A stretch of DNA of 36,606 nucleotides from an uncultured Eubacteriales bacterium (GTDB lineage Bacteria > Bacillota > Clostridia > Christensenellales > CAG-138). Within the stretch, counting starts at the first letter, position 1, and each line of letters begins with the position of its first letter. Shown in pieces: positions 1-7,976 of this stretch. The DNA lies in assembly GCA_902789675.1 (NCBI GenBank), contig CADAPG010000021.1, positions 1-36,606 on the forward strand, in the 5' to 3' direction. The position numbers were made by a program, and so were the translations under genes. A model generated the notes under the pieces. It was not told where the DNA came from and searched no databases. It worked only from the letters and a program-made list of their open reading frames with translations.

Positions 1-49
1 CGCCGAAGGCGACGGAGGGAGAGAAAAAGATTGAAAAAGGAGCAATGCT

Positions 50-541
50 ATGGAAAACAATCTCGGACCCGATCTGTGCATGCCCTGCGGGGAGGGACTC
101 ATAAACATCCGCGTCGGCGCGATCATCATTAAGGGCGGCAAAGCGCTGATGGTCAAGAGCAAATTCGGCGACTACTGCTATTCGGTCGGCGGACGGATCA
201 AGTTCGGCGAAACGGCGCAGGAAGCCGTCGTGCGCGAGGTCTTCGAGGAGACGGGCGCACAGATGACGGTCGACCGGCTCGGTTACGTCAGCGAAGTCTG
301 TTTCTATAACGACAGCCCGAAGCTGGTCGGCAAGCCCGTCTATGAGATCGCGTTCTATTTCTATATGAACGTGCCCGCGGACTTCACCCTCGAAAGCGAT
401 CATCTCGGCGACGGGGAAGAGAAATTCGTCTGGGTCGCGCCGGACGATCCGCGCACGCTCTATCCGGGCTTCATGCGCGAGGCGCTTCTGGATCCAAAGC
501 CGTACGTGGTCCACGATGTCCGCGACGACCGGAGGAAATGA
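50..541 (+). CDS. NUDIX hydrolase
   Basis: A 163-residue protein with a complete NUDIX box: G48, five residues, E54, seven residues, R62-E63-V64, E66-E67, G69-A70. The glutamates of this motif bind the divalent metal used to hydrolyse nucleoside diphosphates linked to another group; the substrate cannot be read from the sequence. The N-terminal 20 residues carry a CxxC pair (C10, C13), which might bind metal but is not a full zinc ribbon. The start at 50 is backed by an AAAGGAG ribosome site 7 bases upstream. It is cytosolic, with no signal peptide. The stop codon overlaps a downstream ATG, suggesting that a coupled gene once followed. The family is certain; the role (housecleaning or nucleotide-sugar type) is open. 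Confidence 0.92.
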   Translation: MENNLGPDLCMPCGEGLINIRVGAIIIKGGKALMVKSKFGDYCYSVGGRIKFGETAQEAVVREVFEETGAQMTVDRLGYVSEVCFYNDSPKLVGKPVYEIAFYFYMNVPADFTLESDHLGDGEEKFVWVAPDDPRTLYPGFMREALLDPKPYVVHDVRDDRRK

Positions 542-620
542 TGCGCACCTGCGGCGCATGCGGGACGCCCGGGTCGACGTTCCCTACGGTAAGCTGATTC
601 TTGCGGCTTTGCGCAAATGA
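538..620 (+). pseudogene. possible remnant of a small gene after the NUDIX gene
   Basis: A GGAGG ribosome site (531-535) precedes ATG codons at 538 and 541, and the first overlaps the NUDIX stop as ATGA, a usual sign of translational coupling. Reading from these ATGs gives only about 19 codons. A different frame stays open to a TGA at 618-620 and ends in a protein-like tail (VDVPYGKLILAALRK), six bases before a strong terminator. This arrangement would fit a gene that lost its middle out of frame. It may equally be chance; I do not recognise the tail. Confidence 0.22.
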
Positions 621-625
621 AAGAC

Positions 626-651
626 GGTTCTCCTTCGCGGAGAACCTTTTT
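626..651 (+). terminator. Rho-independent terminator after the NUDIX gene
   Basis: Perfect 8-bp stem (626-633 with 639-646), a five-base TTCGC loop and a run of five T directly after. It closes the NUDIX transcript before the plsX promoter. Confidence 0.9.
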
Positions 652-674
652 GTCGGGCTGTCATGCGGTTTTTC

Positions 675-703
675 TTGCATCCCGGCGGATTTTGGGGTAT
701 AAT
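675..703 (+). promoter_or_regulatory. sigma-A type promoter of plsX
   Basis: TTGCAT (675-680), exactly 17 bases, then a consensus TATAAT (698-703). The position shows that the in-frame ATG at 663 lies upstream of the transcript start and cannot be the plsX start codon. Confidence 0.8.
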
Positions 704-732
704 AAATCGGTTCAAGCGATCGGAAGGATCGT

Positions 733-1718
733 ATGACGCGCCGCAGGCGGTGCTGGACGGCGTTCTGGCATTTTTCAACGAGCCGGAGGCGGAGGGCGTG
801 GACCTGAAGCTGTTCGGAAATGAGGACGTTTTGAAGGAATTTGCGGCGGCGCATCCGGAGATCAAGGACCGGATCGAGACCGTCTATACGACCGAGACGA
901 TCGCGATGGGCGAGCATCCGACCGAGGCGATCCGCAAGAAGAAGGATTCGAGCCTTGTGAAGGCGCTCGAAGCCGTGCGCGATCACGAAGCGGACTGCTT
1001 CTTTTCGGCAGGCAGCACCGGCGCGGTGCTGACCGGCGCGACGCTGATCGTGCGGCGGCACAAGGGCATCAAGCGCCCGGCGCTTGCAACGCTGATCCCC
1101 ACGACGGAGGGCACGGTGACCGAGATCCTGGACTGCGGCGCGAACACGGACTGCAAGCCCGGGTATCTGGTGCAGTTTGCGCTGATGGGCGCGGCGTACC
1201 TTGAGGCGGTCGAGGGCGTGAAGAACCCGCGGGTCGGGCTGCTCTGCAACGGCACCGAGGAGGAGAAGGGCAACGCGCTCGTAAAGGAAGCGCATCAGCG
1301 CCTGAAGGCGGTCGAAGGGCTGAACTTCATCGGCAACGTCGAGGCGCGCGACCTCACGAGCGGCGCGGTCGACGTGCTCGTCTGCGACGGGTTCGACGGC
1401 AACGTGATGCTGAAAACGACCGAGGGCGTGGCAAAGTGGATCGCGACGATGCTGAAAAAATCGTTGATGGAATCGACGCGCGGCAAGCTTGCCGGGCTGA
1501 TCGGAAAGCCGGCGTTTTCCACGCTCAAAAAGAAGCTGGACTACACCGAATACGGCGGCGCGCCTCTCTTGGGCATCAACGGCGGCATCATCAAGGGGCA
1601 CGGCAGCTCCGACGCGAAGTCGGTCAAGGTCTGCCTTCTGCAGGCGACGCGGCTCGTGCGCGGCGGCGTGACGGAAAAGATCGGCGCGTTTGCCGAGACG
1701 CTGAACATTGAGGATTGA
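733..1718 (+). pseudogene. plsX: PlsX, phosphate acyltransferase, N-terminus lost by a short deletion
   Basis: PlsX makes acyl-phosphate from acyl-ACP for phospholipid synthesis together with PlsY. From residue DAPQAVLDGV to the end the protein is a normal PlsX, with the GSTGAVL, CGANTDCKP and FDGNVMLKTTEG segments, 327 residues in all. The family normally begins with about 11 residues ending in the motif MGGDxAP, and these are missing. A promoter (675-703) and a good ribosome site (GGAAGGA) point to ATG 733 as the intended start. That ATG is one base out of frame with the rest and meets a stop after about 24 codons. The simplest reading is a deletion of roughly 30 bases, not a multiple of three, right after the start codon. 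Because plsX is normally essential in Firmicutes, an assembly or sequencing error is as likely as a real mutation. A GTG at 750 is in frame but lacks a ribosome site. Confidence 0.85.
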
Positions 1719-1744
1719 CAAACCCGGACGTTTTGCGGTAAAAT
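1715..1744 (+). promoter_or_regulatory. promoter of acpP
   Basis: Consensus TTGACA (1715-1720, overlapping the plsX stop codon), an 18-base spacer and TAAAAT (1739-1744). acpP therefore has its own strong promoter, as expected for one of the most abundant proteins in the cell. Confidence 0.8.
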
Positions 1745-1787
1745 AATCAAGTGAGCGAATCGTCCTCCGGGACGGAAGGGAGTTATC

Positions 1788-2009
1788 ATGGAATTCGAAA
1801 AAATCTGCGAGATCATCGGCAAACAGCTGGATATTGATCCGAAAACCATCACGATGGAAAGCCACCTCGTGGAGGATCTGCATGCGGATTCTCTGGACGT
1901 GGTCGAGCTCGTCATGGATTTGGAACAGGAATTCGACACCGAGATCCCCGATGAAGAGCTGCCCAAAGTGCAGACCGTCGGCGATATCCTTCGTTATCTG
2001 CAGAAATAA
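1788..2009 (+). CDS. acpP: acyl carrier protein
   Basis: A 73-residue, acidic, normal-length acyl carrier protein. The phosphopantetheine attachment site is S35 within ADSLDVVEL, the family signature. It carries growing fatty acyl chains in fatty acid synthesis and donates them to PlsX, the gene just upstream. The start has a GAAGGGAG ribosome site 7-8 bases before the ATG. The gene stands between its own promoter and a strong terminator, so it can be made as a short abundant monocistronic message. Confidence 0.97.
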   Translation: MEFEKICEIIGKQLDIDPKTITMESHLVEDLHADSLDVVELVMDLEQEFDTEIPDEELPKVQTVGDILRYLQK

Positions 2010-2032
2010 GCGGAAACAGGCTGGTCGAACCG

Positions 2033-2061
2033 AACCCGCACGCAATGAGTGCGGGTTTTTT
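2033..2061 (+). terminator. terminator after acpP
   Basis: A 9-bp perfect stem (2033-2041 with 2049-2057), loop of seven bases, and a run of T to 2061. It ends only 15 bases before the rnc start codon. Confidence 0.9.
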
Positions 2062-2076
2062 GGTAAATAGAATCGT

Positions 2077-2766
2077 ATGCTGACGAAAGAACATTTAACC
2101 GAATTGCAGAACCGGATCGGGTATTCCTTCGGGAACCCCGACTACCTCCGGCATGCGCTGATGCACTCGTCGTACGTGCCCGGCGTGGGCGGCGACAACG
2201 AGCGCATGGAGTTTTTGGGCGACGCGGTGCTGGAACTGTGCGTAAGCGAGGAGCTGTTCTTCCGCTTCCCGAAGATGCAGGAGGGCGAGCTGACCAAGAA
2301 CCGCGCGTCGATCGTCTGCGAAAACGCGCTCTTTGCTGCGGCGAAGCAGATCGCGCTCGGCGAATACCTGCTTCTGGGACGCGGCGAGGACGCAAGCGGC
2401 GGGCGCAAAAAGCCTTCGATCCTGTCCGACGCGTTCGAGGCGGTGATCGCGGCGATCTTTTTGGACGGGGGACTGGAACCCGCAAAGACGTTCATCCACC
2501 GGTTCGTGCTCTCGCAGTTGGACCTTTCGACGCCCGTCTTTGAAAAGGATCACAAGACGCGGCTGCAGGAATTGATCCACGCGAGAACGCACGGCAAACA
2601 GGTGAGCTATCGCCTGATCGGCGAAACGGGACCGGATCACGACAAGACCTTTACGATGGAAGCCGTGCTCGGGGACGAGGTCCTCGGGACCGGCACGGGA
2701 CATTCAAAGCAGAGCGCGGGGCAGGCGGCTGCCGCGGACGCGCTTTCGAGGTTGGAAAACAAATGA
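2077..2766 (+). CDS. rnc: ribonuclease III
   Basis: A 229-residue double-strand-specific endoribonuclease that processes rRNA precursors and structured messages. The signature NERMEFLGDAVLEL is present, with metal-binding residues E45, D49, D118 and E121 in the expected places. The double-stranded RNA binding domain covers about residues 153-227. The stop codon overlaps the smc start (ATGA), so the two are translationally coupled. No convincing ribosome site precedes the ATG at 2077, and the acpP terminator ends 15 bases upstream, so transcription must come from readthrough or from a promoter hidden in this gap (a TAGAAT lies at 2068-2073, with no good -35 partner). Confidence 0.96.
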   Translation: MLTKEHLTELQNRIGYSFGNPDYLRHALMHSSYVPGVGGDNERMEFLGDAVLELCVSEELFFRFPKMQEGELTKNRASIVCENALFAAAKQIALGEYLLLGRGEDASGGRKKPSILSDAFEAVIAAIFLDGGLEPAKTFIHRFVLSQLDLSTPVFEKDHKTRLQELIHARTHGKQVSYRLIGETGPDHDKTFTMEAVLGDEVLGTGTGHSKQSAGQAAAADALSRLENK

Positions 2767-5700
2767 GACTCACAAGACTGGACATCTCCGGCTTTAAGTC
2801 GTTTGCAAAGAAGACCGAGCTTTTGTTCGGCTCGGGCATCACGGCGGTCATCGGACCGAACGGCAGCGGCAAAAGCAATATCTCCGACGCGGTGCGCTGG
2901 GTGCTCGGCGAGCAAAGCGCGCGTGCTTTGCGCGGCTCGAAGATGGAGGACGTCATCTTCAACGGTACGCAGAAGCGCAAGCCGCAGTCGATGTGCGAGG
3001 TCACGCTGACCTTCGACAACAGCGACCATCTGCTGCCGACTGACTTTGACGAGGTCGCGGTCACGCGGCGCATGTTCCGCTCGGGTGAGAGCGAATACGT
3101 GCTGAACGGGCGGAACTGCAGGCTGAAGGACATCTCCGAGCTGTTCCGCGATACGGGCATCGGCAAGGACGGCTATTCGATCATTTCGCAGGGACGCGTC
3201 GACGAGATCCTCAGTAACAAATCCGGCGATCGCCGCACCGCGCTTGAGGAGGCGGCGGGCGTCATGCGCTACCGCGTGCGCAAGGAGGAAGCCGAACGCA
3301 AGCTTGAAAACACCGAGCGCAATATGGAACGCATCGCGGACACCCTGAAGGAGCTCGGCGAACGTCTGGAGCCATTGAAGGAGCAGAGCGCGACGGCGCG
3401 GGTGTTCCTGAAGCTTCGGGAGGAGCTCAGGGACCTCGAGGTCAACCTGTTCCTTTACAACAGCGACCGCATGCGCGAGCGCATGAAGGTTCTTGCGGAG
3501 CAAACCGAAGCGCTTGAAGCGGACCTTGCGCTGAACGAGGAAAAGAACCGCACGCTCGGCGAGCAGTCGCTGGAGCTCGAGGCGCAGGTGCGCGAGATCG
3601 ACGAACGTGTCGGCGCGCAGCAGAACAAGGTCATCGAAATGCTCTCCGGCGTGGAATCGCACGTCGGCGAGAGCAATCTTCTCATCGAGCGGCGCGAACA
3701 TTCGAAGAAGGAGATCGCGCGGGTCGGCGAGGAACGCAGCGGCGCGCTGCGCGCGTGCGAGGAGCTGCGGGCACAGATCAAAGCGAACGAGCAGAACGCA
3801 ACGGACGTCGAAGCGCTTGCGGCGCTGACCGAACAGATCACCGCCGAGACCGACGCGATCCGGGACATGGACGATGCGATCGCAAAGCGCGAAAAAGCGG
3901 TCGAGGAACAGAAGACCGCCGTCATGGAGGCGATGAACCGCCTTGCCGACGCGAAGAGCGACCTAAGCCGCTTCGACACGATGGCGGCGGCGCTTCGGGA
4001 CCGTCTCAAAGCATTGGACGGCGAGGACGCCGAGGCAAAGGTAAAGGTCGACGCGCTGAAGGCAGAGGCGGAAGCCGCGCAAAAGACGGTCGACGCGCAG
4101 ACGGCGAAGATGAACGAGCATATCGCGGAGCGCAAGACGGCGCAGCGCGAACGGCTCGAACTGGAATCGGACTATATGGCGCTGCAGGCGGAGCTTCGGA
4201 TCGCGGAGCAGAACGTCGGCGCGCTCTCCTCGCGCGAGCGGGTACTTTCCGAAATGGTGCGCTCGCACGAAGGCTATCAGAACAGCGTCCGCGCGGTGCT
4301 CTCGGCGGCGGAGAAGGATCCGGAGCTCAAAAACTGCATCATCGGACCGGTCGCAGAGCTTCTCAAAGTGCCGAAAAAGGTCGAAACGGCGATCGGCATG
4401 TCATTGGGCGGATCGCTGCAGAACATCGTCACAACGACCGCTGAGGACGCGAAAACGGTCATCGAATACGCGCGGCGGAACGACCTCGGCAGGGTAACGC
4501 TCTTGCCGACCTCGATGCTCGTTCCGAACCCGCTTTCCGAAAAGGAGCGCGCGCTTCTTTCGGAACCCGGCGTGGTGGGACTTGCAAGCGAGCTTGTGAC
4601 CTGCGAGAAGCGCGTGAGCGTGATCGCGGAGTATCTTCTCGGACGCACGGTCGTGACCGAAACGCTCGACGATGCGATCGCGCTGCGGAAGAAGTCAAGG
4701 AACGCGTTCCATATCGCAACGCTGCTGGGCGATTTCCTGTCCACCGGCGGCACGATGACCGGCGGCAGCCTGAAAAAATCCGGGTTCTCGCTTCTGGGCA
4801 GGGAGCGTGAGGTGGCGGAGATCAAAAAGCAGCTGAAGGCGGCGGAGAAGGCGGTTTCCGAAAAGCAGGCGGAGATCGAAGCGCAGAAAAAGCTGATCCT
4901 TCTGAAGGACACGCAGATCGACGGATTCCTTGGCGCGGCGCACGAGGACGAGCTGGAGCTTGTCCGCCTCAGGGAACAGCGCGAGATCATCGAACGCGAT
5001 CTCAGGGACGCCGAGGAGATCGTGCAGGAGCTCATCGACGAGCGCGGCGACGTGAACGAAAGCATTGCGGACATCGAGAACCGGCGCGCCGCGGCGGCGT
5101 CCGTGCAGGACGATATTCAGAAGCAGAATCTTTTGAGCACCGAGGACATCCGCAAGGAACAGCTTTCGATCGCGGAGGCGAAGAACGCGCGCGAGCTGCG
5201 CGTCACGGAGCTCACCGAAAACCGCATCCGTCTCACCGCAATGGAGAAGGAAGCGGACGCGAGACACGCCGAGCATCAGCGGCTGACGCGCGATCTTCTG
5301 CTCACCGAGCAGCGTGTGCAGTCGTTTGAAGCCGAGCTCGGCACGCTCGAAGCGGCGGTCGAAGCGGCGGACGCGCGCCTTTCCGAGATGGAAAAGAGCA
5401 TATCCGGCGAGCAGGAGGAGCTGCGCCTTGCAAAGGAGGAGCAGAGCAAGCTGGAAGCGGAACGCACGCGCATCAACGAGCTGCTGAGCCAGTACCGGCG
5501 CGAGCGCGACGGGCTTGCGGAGAACTACCGCGTGCTCGGCGAGCGCAAGCATAAAAACGAGCTTTCGGCAAGCCGCATGGACATGGAGCTGAAGCAGGGC
5601 GCGGACCGCATCTGGGAGGAATACGAGCTGACCTACGAGAACGCGCAGGCGCTCCGGCACGACATTGCGGTCGGCGCGACGCAGCAGCGGGTTGCGGGGC

Positions 5701-6323
5701 TGAAGGGCGAGATCAAGAACCTCGGCGACATCAACGTGTCCGCGATCGAGGACTACCGCACGGTTTCCGAGCGCTATGAATCGCTTTCGACGCAGTACGG
5801 CGATCTCGAGAAGGCGAAGGCGGACCTTTACACACTGATCGGACAGCTCACCAAAACGATGGAACAGACATTCATCGTTGAGTTTCAGAAGATCCAGCAG
5901 AACTTTGCGGACACGTTCACCGAGCTGTTCGGCGGCGGGCACGCGGAGCTAAGGCTGACCGACGAAAACGACGTTCTGAACTGCGACATCGACATCATTG
6001 CGCAGCCGCCGGGAAAGAAGCTGCAGCTTCTGTCGCTGCTTTCGGGCGGGGAACGCGCGCTGACGGCGATTGCGCTGCTGTTCGCGATGCTGAAGCTCAA
6101 AGCGCCGGCGTTCTGCGTGCTCGACGAGATCGAGACCTCTTTGGACGAGGCGAACGTGTCGAAGTTTGCGAACTACCTCAAGGCGTATTCCGAGGGGACG
6201 CAGTTCATCATCATCACGCACCGCAAGGGCAGCATGGAGGTTTGCGACACGCTGTACGGCGTGGCGATGGAGGAAAAGGGAATTTCGAGCATTGTCTCGG
6301 CAAGATTCGGAGAAACGGCATAA
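2763..6323 (+). CDS. smc: chromosome segregation SMC ATPase
   Basis: A 1186-residue SMC protein, the normal full length. The Walker A motif GPNGSGKS is at residues 31-38. Two long charged coiled-coil stretches flank a hinge at about residues 500-670 (rich in G, with TGGTMTGGS near its end). The ABC signature LLSGGERAL lies near residue 1092, followed by Walker B VLDEIETSLDEAN. It forms the condensin complex with ScpA and ScpB, which are not in this window, and organises the replicated chromosome. The usual DAALD after Walker B reads ETSLD here, a small departure. It overlaps rnc by four bases and ftsY by one base, so the three genes form a coupled operon. Confidence 0.98.
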   Translation: MRLTRLDISGFKSFAKKTELLFGSGITAVIGPNGSGKSNISDAVRWVLGEQSARALRGSKMEDVIFNGTQKRKPQSMCEVTLTFDNSDHLLPTDFDEVAVTRRMFRSGESEYVLNGRNCRLKDISELFRDTGIGKDGYSIISQGRVDEILSNKSGDRRTALEEAAGVMRYRVRKEEAERKLENTERNMERIADTLKELGERLEPLKEQSATARVFLKLREELRDLEVNLFLYNSDRMRERMKVLAEQTEALEADLALNEEKNRTLGEQSLELEAQVREIDERVGAQQNKVIEMLSGVESHVGESNLLIERREHSKKEIARVGEERSGALRACEELRAQIKANEQNATDVEALAALTEQITAETDAIRDMDDAIAKREKAVEEQKTAVMEAMNRLADAKSDLSRFDTMAAALRDRLKALDGEDAEAKVKVDALKAEAEAAQKTVDAQTAKMNEHIAERKTAQRERLELESDYMALQAELRIAEQNVGALSSRERVLSEMVRSHEGYQNSVRAVLSAAEKDPELKNCIIGPVAELLKVPKKVETAIGMSLGGSLQNIVTTTAEDAKTVIEYARRNDLGRVTLLPTSMLVPNPLSEKERALLSEPGVVGLASELVTCEKRVSVIAEYLLGRTVVTETLDDAIALRKKSRNAFHIATLLGDFLSTGGTMTGGSLKKSGFSLLGREREVAEIKKQLKAAEKAVSEKQAEIEAQKKLILLKDTQIDGFLGAAHEDELELVRLREQREIIERDLRDAEEIVQELIDERGDVNESIADIENRRAAAASVQDDIQKQNLLSTEDIRKEQLSIAEAKNARELRVTELTENRIRLTAMEKEADARHAEHQRLTRDLLLTEQRVQSFEAELGTLEAAVEAADARLSEMEKSISGEQEELRLAKEEQSKLEAERTRINELLSQYRRERDGLAENYRVLGERKHKNELSASRMDMELKQGADRIWEEYELTYENAQALRHDIAVGATQQRVAGLKGEIKNLGDINVSAIEDYRTVSERYESLSTQYGDLEKAKADLYTLIGQLTKTMEQTFIVEFQKIQQNFADTFTELFGGGHAELRLTDENDVLNCDIDIIAQPPGKKLQLLSLLSGGERALTAIALLFAMLKLKAPAFCVLDEIETSLDEANVSKFANYLKAYSEGTQFIIITHRKGSMEVCDTLYGVAMEEKGISSIVSARFGETA

Positions 6324-7243
6324 TGGAAAAGAACGAAAAGAAAAAGAGCTGGTTTTCCCGGCTGAAGGAAGGCCTGCACAAAACGAACAACTGGTTTTCG
6401 ACTCTGTTCAACAAGGACGGCATCAACGACGATTTCTATGAGGAGCTCGAAGAGGCGATGATCCTTGCCGATATGGGCATGGAGACGGCGGAACGGCTGC
6501 TGGACGGGCTGCGCGCAAAGGTCAAGACGGAAAAGCTTTCGGAGCGTGCGGACGCAAGAAAGGCGCTGGAAGGGTTGATCGCGGACACGGTGCGCACAAC
6601 GAAGCCCTTTATGGGCGACGAGGGTCCCGCGGTCCTTCTGATCGTCGGCGTGAACGGCGTCGGCAAGACGACCACGATCGGCAAGATCGCAAACGAGTAC
6701 GCGCAAGCCGGGCGGAAGCCCATGATCGCGGCGGCGGACACCTTCCGCGCGGCGGCGGCGGAACAACTCGGCGAGTGGGCGAACCGCGCGGGCGTGCCGA
6801 TGGTGCGGCACCAGGAGGGCGCGGACCCGGCGGCGGTCGTGTTCGACACGATCGCGTCCTATCGCGCAAAGGGCTGCGACCTGCTGCTCGTCGATACCGC
6901 GGGCAGACTCCACAACAAGAAGAACCTGATGAACGAGCTCAACAAGATCCGCCGCGTGATCGCGCGCGAGCTGCCGGACGTGCCGTGCGAGGTGCTTTTG
7001 GTGCTCGACGCGACGACGGGACAGAACGCCGTGGCGCAGGCGGAAGCGTTCCTTGAGGTCTGCGAGCTGACCGGCGTCATCCTCACGAAGCTCGACGGCA
7101 CCGCAAAGGGCGGCGTGACCGTGCAGATATCCGACATGCTCAAGGTGCCGATCCGGTTCATCGGCGTAGGCGAGGGCATCGACGATCTCAAACGCTTCGA
7201 CGCGGACGACTTTGCGGAAGCGCTTTTGGAGACAGACGAATAA
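6323..7243 (+). CDS. ftsY: signal recognition particle receptor FtsY
   Basis: A 306-residue SRP receptor GTPase that docks ribosome-SRP complexes at the membrane. After a short basic N-terminus (rich in K, likely to touch the membrane) comes the helical N domain and then the G domain, with GVNGVGKTTT at 109-118, DTFRAAAAEQL, DTAGR and TKLDGTAKGG. The ATG at 6323 shares one base with the smc stop (TAATG) and has a GGAGA ribosome site. An upstream in-frame ATG at 6242 would lie within smc and gives non-homologous sequence, so it is not used. The long acidic A domain found in Proteobacteria is absent, as usual for Firmicutes. Confidence 0.97.
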   Translation: MEKNEKKKSWFSRLKEGLHKTNNWFSTLFNKDGINDDFYEELEEAMILADMGMETAERLLDGLRAKVKTEKLSERADARKALEGLIADTVRTTKPFMGDEGPAVLLIVGVNGVGKTTTIGKIANEYAQAGRKPMIAAADTFRAAAAEQLGEWANRAGVPMVRHQEGADPAAVVFDTIASYRAKGCDLLLVDTAGRLHNKKNLMNELNKIRRVIARELPDVPCEVLLVLDATTGQNAVAQAEAFLEVCELTGVILTKLDGTAKGGVTVQISDMLKVPIRFIGVGEGIDDLKRFDADDFAEALLETDE

Positions 7244-7253
7244 AAGCATTCAT

Positions 7254-7288
7254 ACGCTGCTGCCGGATTGCGTCGGCGGCAGCGTTTT
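7254..7288 (+). terminator. terminator of the rnc-smc-ftsY operon
   Basis: A 12-bp stem with one G-T wobble (7254-7265 with 7274-7285), eight-base loop, followed by TTTT. It lies 11 bases after the ftsY stop. Confidence 0.85.
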
Positions 7289-7448
7289 GCATCGTATGCA
7301 AGGTTGCGGGGCGCCGGGGTCGGCGCCCCCTACAAACGACCGCGCGGATTTGATTTCCGAATCGAAGCTTGCCGTGGAATGCAAGACCGGATGAAAGAAC
7401 CGCAGGGGACGCCCCCGGCGTCCCGCCGTATCATTTTTGCAGAATACT
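7289..7448. repeat. intergenic stretch with two strong GC-rich palindromes
   Basis: No gene is visible. It holds a perfect 8-bp inverted repeat GGGGCGCC/GGCGCCCC (7308-7315 with 7322-7329) and a second perfect 8-bp pair GGGACGCC/GGCGTCCC (7406-7413 with 7417-7424). Such GC palindromes beside CCCCTAC-like ends resemble small dispersed repeat elements of gut Clostridia. Whether other copies exist in this genome cannot be told from the window. Confidence 0.45.
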
Positions 7449-7474
7449 TGTAAGATTTCTTAATCCCGTGCGTC
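7449..7474 (+). promoter_or_regulatory. probable ECF-type promoter, autoregulatory
   Basis: TGTAAG (7449-7454), exactly 16 bases, then CGTC (7471-7474), followed by TATAAA. The -35 TGTAA/TGAAAC-like element with a 16-base spacer and a CGTC/CGTA -10 is the usual form for ECF sigma factors in Firmicutes. It lies directly before the sigma gene, so the factor probably activates its own operon. The leader would be very short. Confidence 0.55.
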
Positions 7475-7487
7475 CTATAAAGGGAAG

Positions 7488-7976
7488 ATGAAACCGATGG
7501 AGACATTTGAGCAGATTTATCGCGCATATTTCACGGACGTTTACCGCTATTGCCTGAAGCTTTGCGGAAACGCCGATGAAGCCGAGGAGCTGACCGCCGA
7601 GACCTTCTTGAAGGCGCTGCAGGCGTTAAAAAGCTACCGCGGCGATTGCGAGCTGCGCGTCTGGCTCTGTCAGATTGCCAAAAACCGGTATTTTTCGGAA
7701 CAGCGAAAGCGAAAGCCCGAACCGCTTTCGGACACGCTCGAAAGCGCCGCGCCTTCGCCGGAATCGCTTGCGGTCCGGAGCGACGAAGCGGAACGCGTCA
7801 GCGAGGCGGTGCACCGTCTCGACGAGCCGTATAAGGAGGTATTCCTGCTGCGCGTGTACGGCGAAATGCCGTTCGAGAGCATCGGAAAGCTGTTTTCAAA
7901 AACCGCGAACTGGGCGTGCGTCACCTTCCACCGCGCGAAAGCGAAAATCAAAGCCGAACTGGAGGAAAACCCATGA
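7488..7976 (+). CDS. ECF-type RNA polymerase sigma factor
   Basis: A 162-residue sigma-70 family protein. Region 2 covers about residues 6-50 (FEQIYRAYFTDVYRYCLKL, then EAEELTAETFLKAL, which contacts core polymerase and the -10). Region 4 covers about residues 105-155 (LDEPYKEVFLLRVYGEMPFESIG, a helix-turn-helix for the -35), with the usual short linker. The stop overlaps the anti-sigma start (ATGA), so the two are coupled. A second ATG at 7497 is better spaced from the AAGGGA site and gives a start METFEQIY that fits the family equally well. The signal that releases it is unknown. Confidence 0.92.
   Translation: MKPMETFEQIYRAYFTDVYRYCLKLCGNADEAEELTAETFLKALQALKSYRGDCELRVWLCQIAKNRYFSEQRKRKPEPLSDTLESAAPSPESLAVRSDEAERVSEAVHRLDEPYKEVFLLRVYGEMPFESIGKLFSKTANWACVTFHRAKAKIKAELEENP

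Noticed and set aside
663..732. An in-frame ATG at 663 as the plsX start
   Set aside because: It lies before the -35 and -10 boxes of the plsX promoter, has no ribosome site and yields residues unlike PlsX.
471..2045. A 524-codon minus-strand frame across plsX and acpP
   Set aside because: Same shadow effect; it crosses two recognised genes, two promoters and a terminator.
7212..7453. Short plus-strand frames between ftsY and the sigma gene
   Set aside because: They run through the ftsY terminator and GC palindromes and lack ribosome sites.
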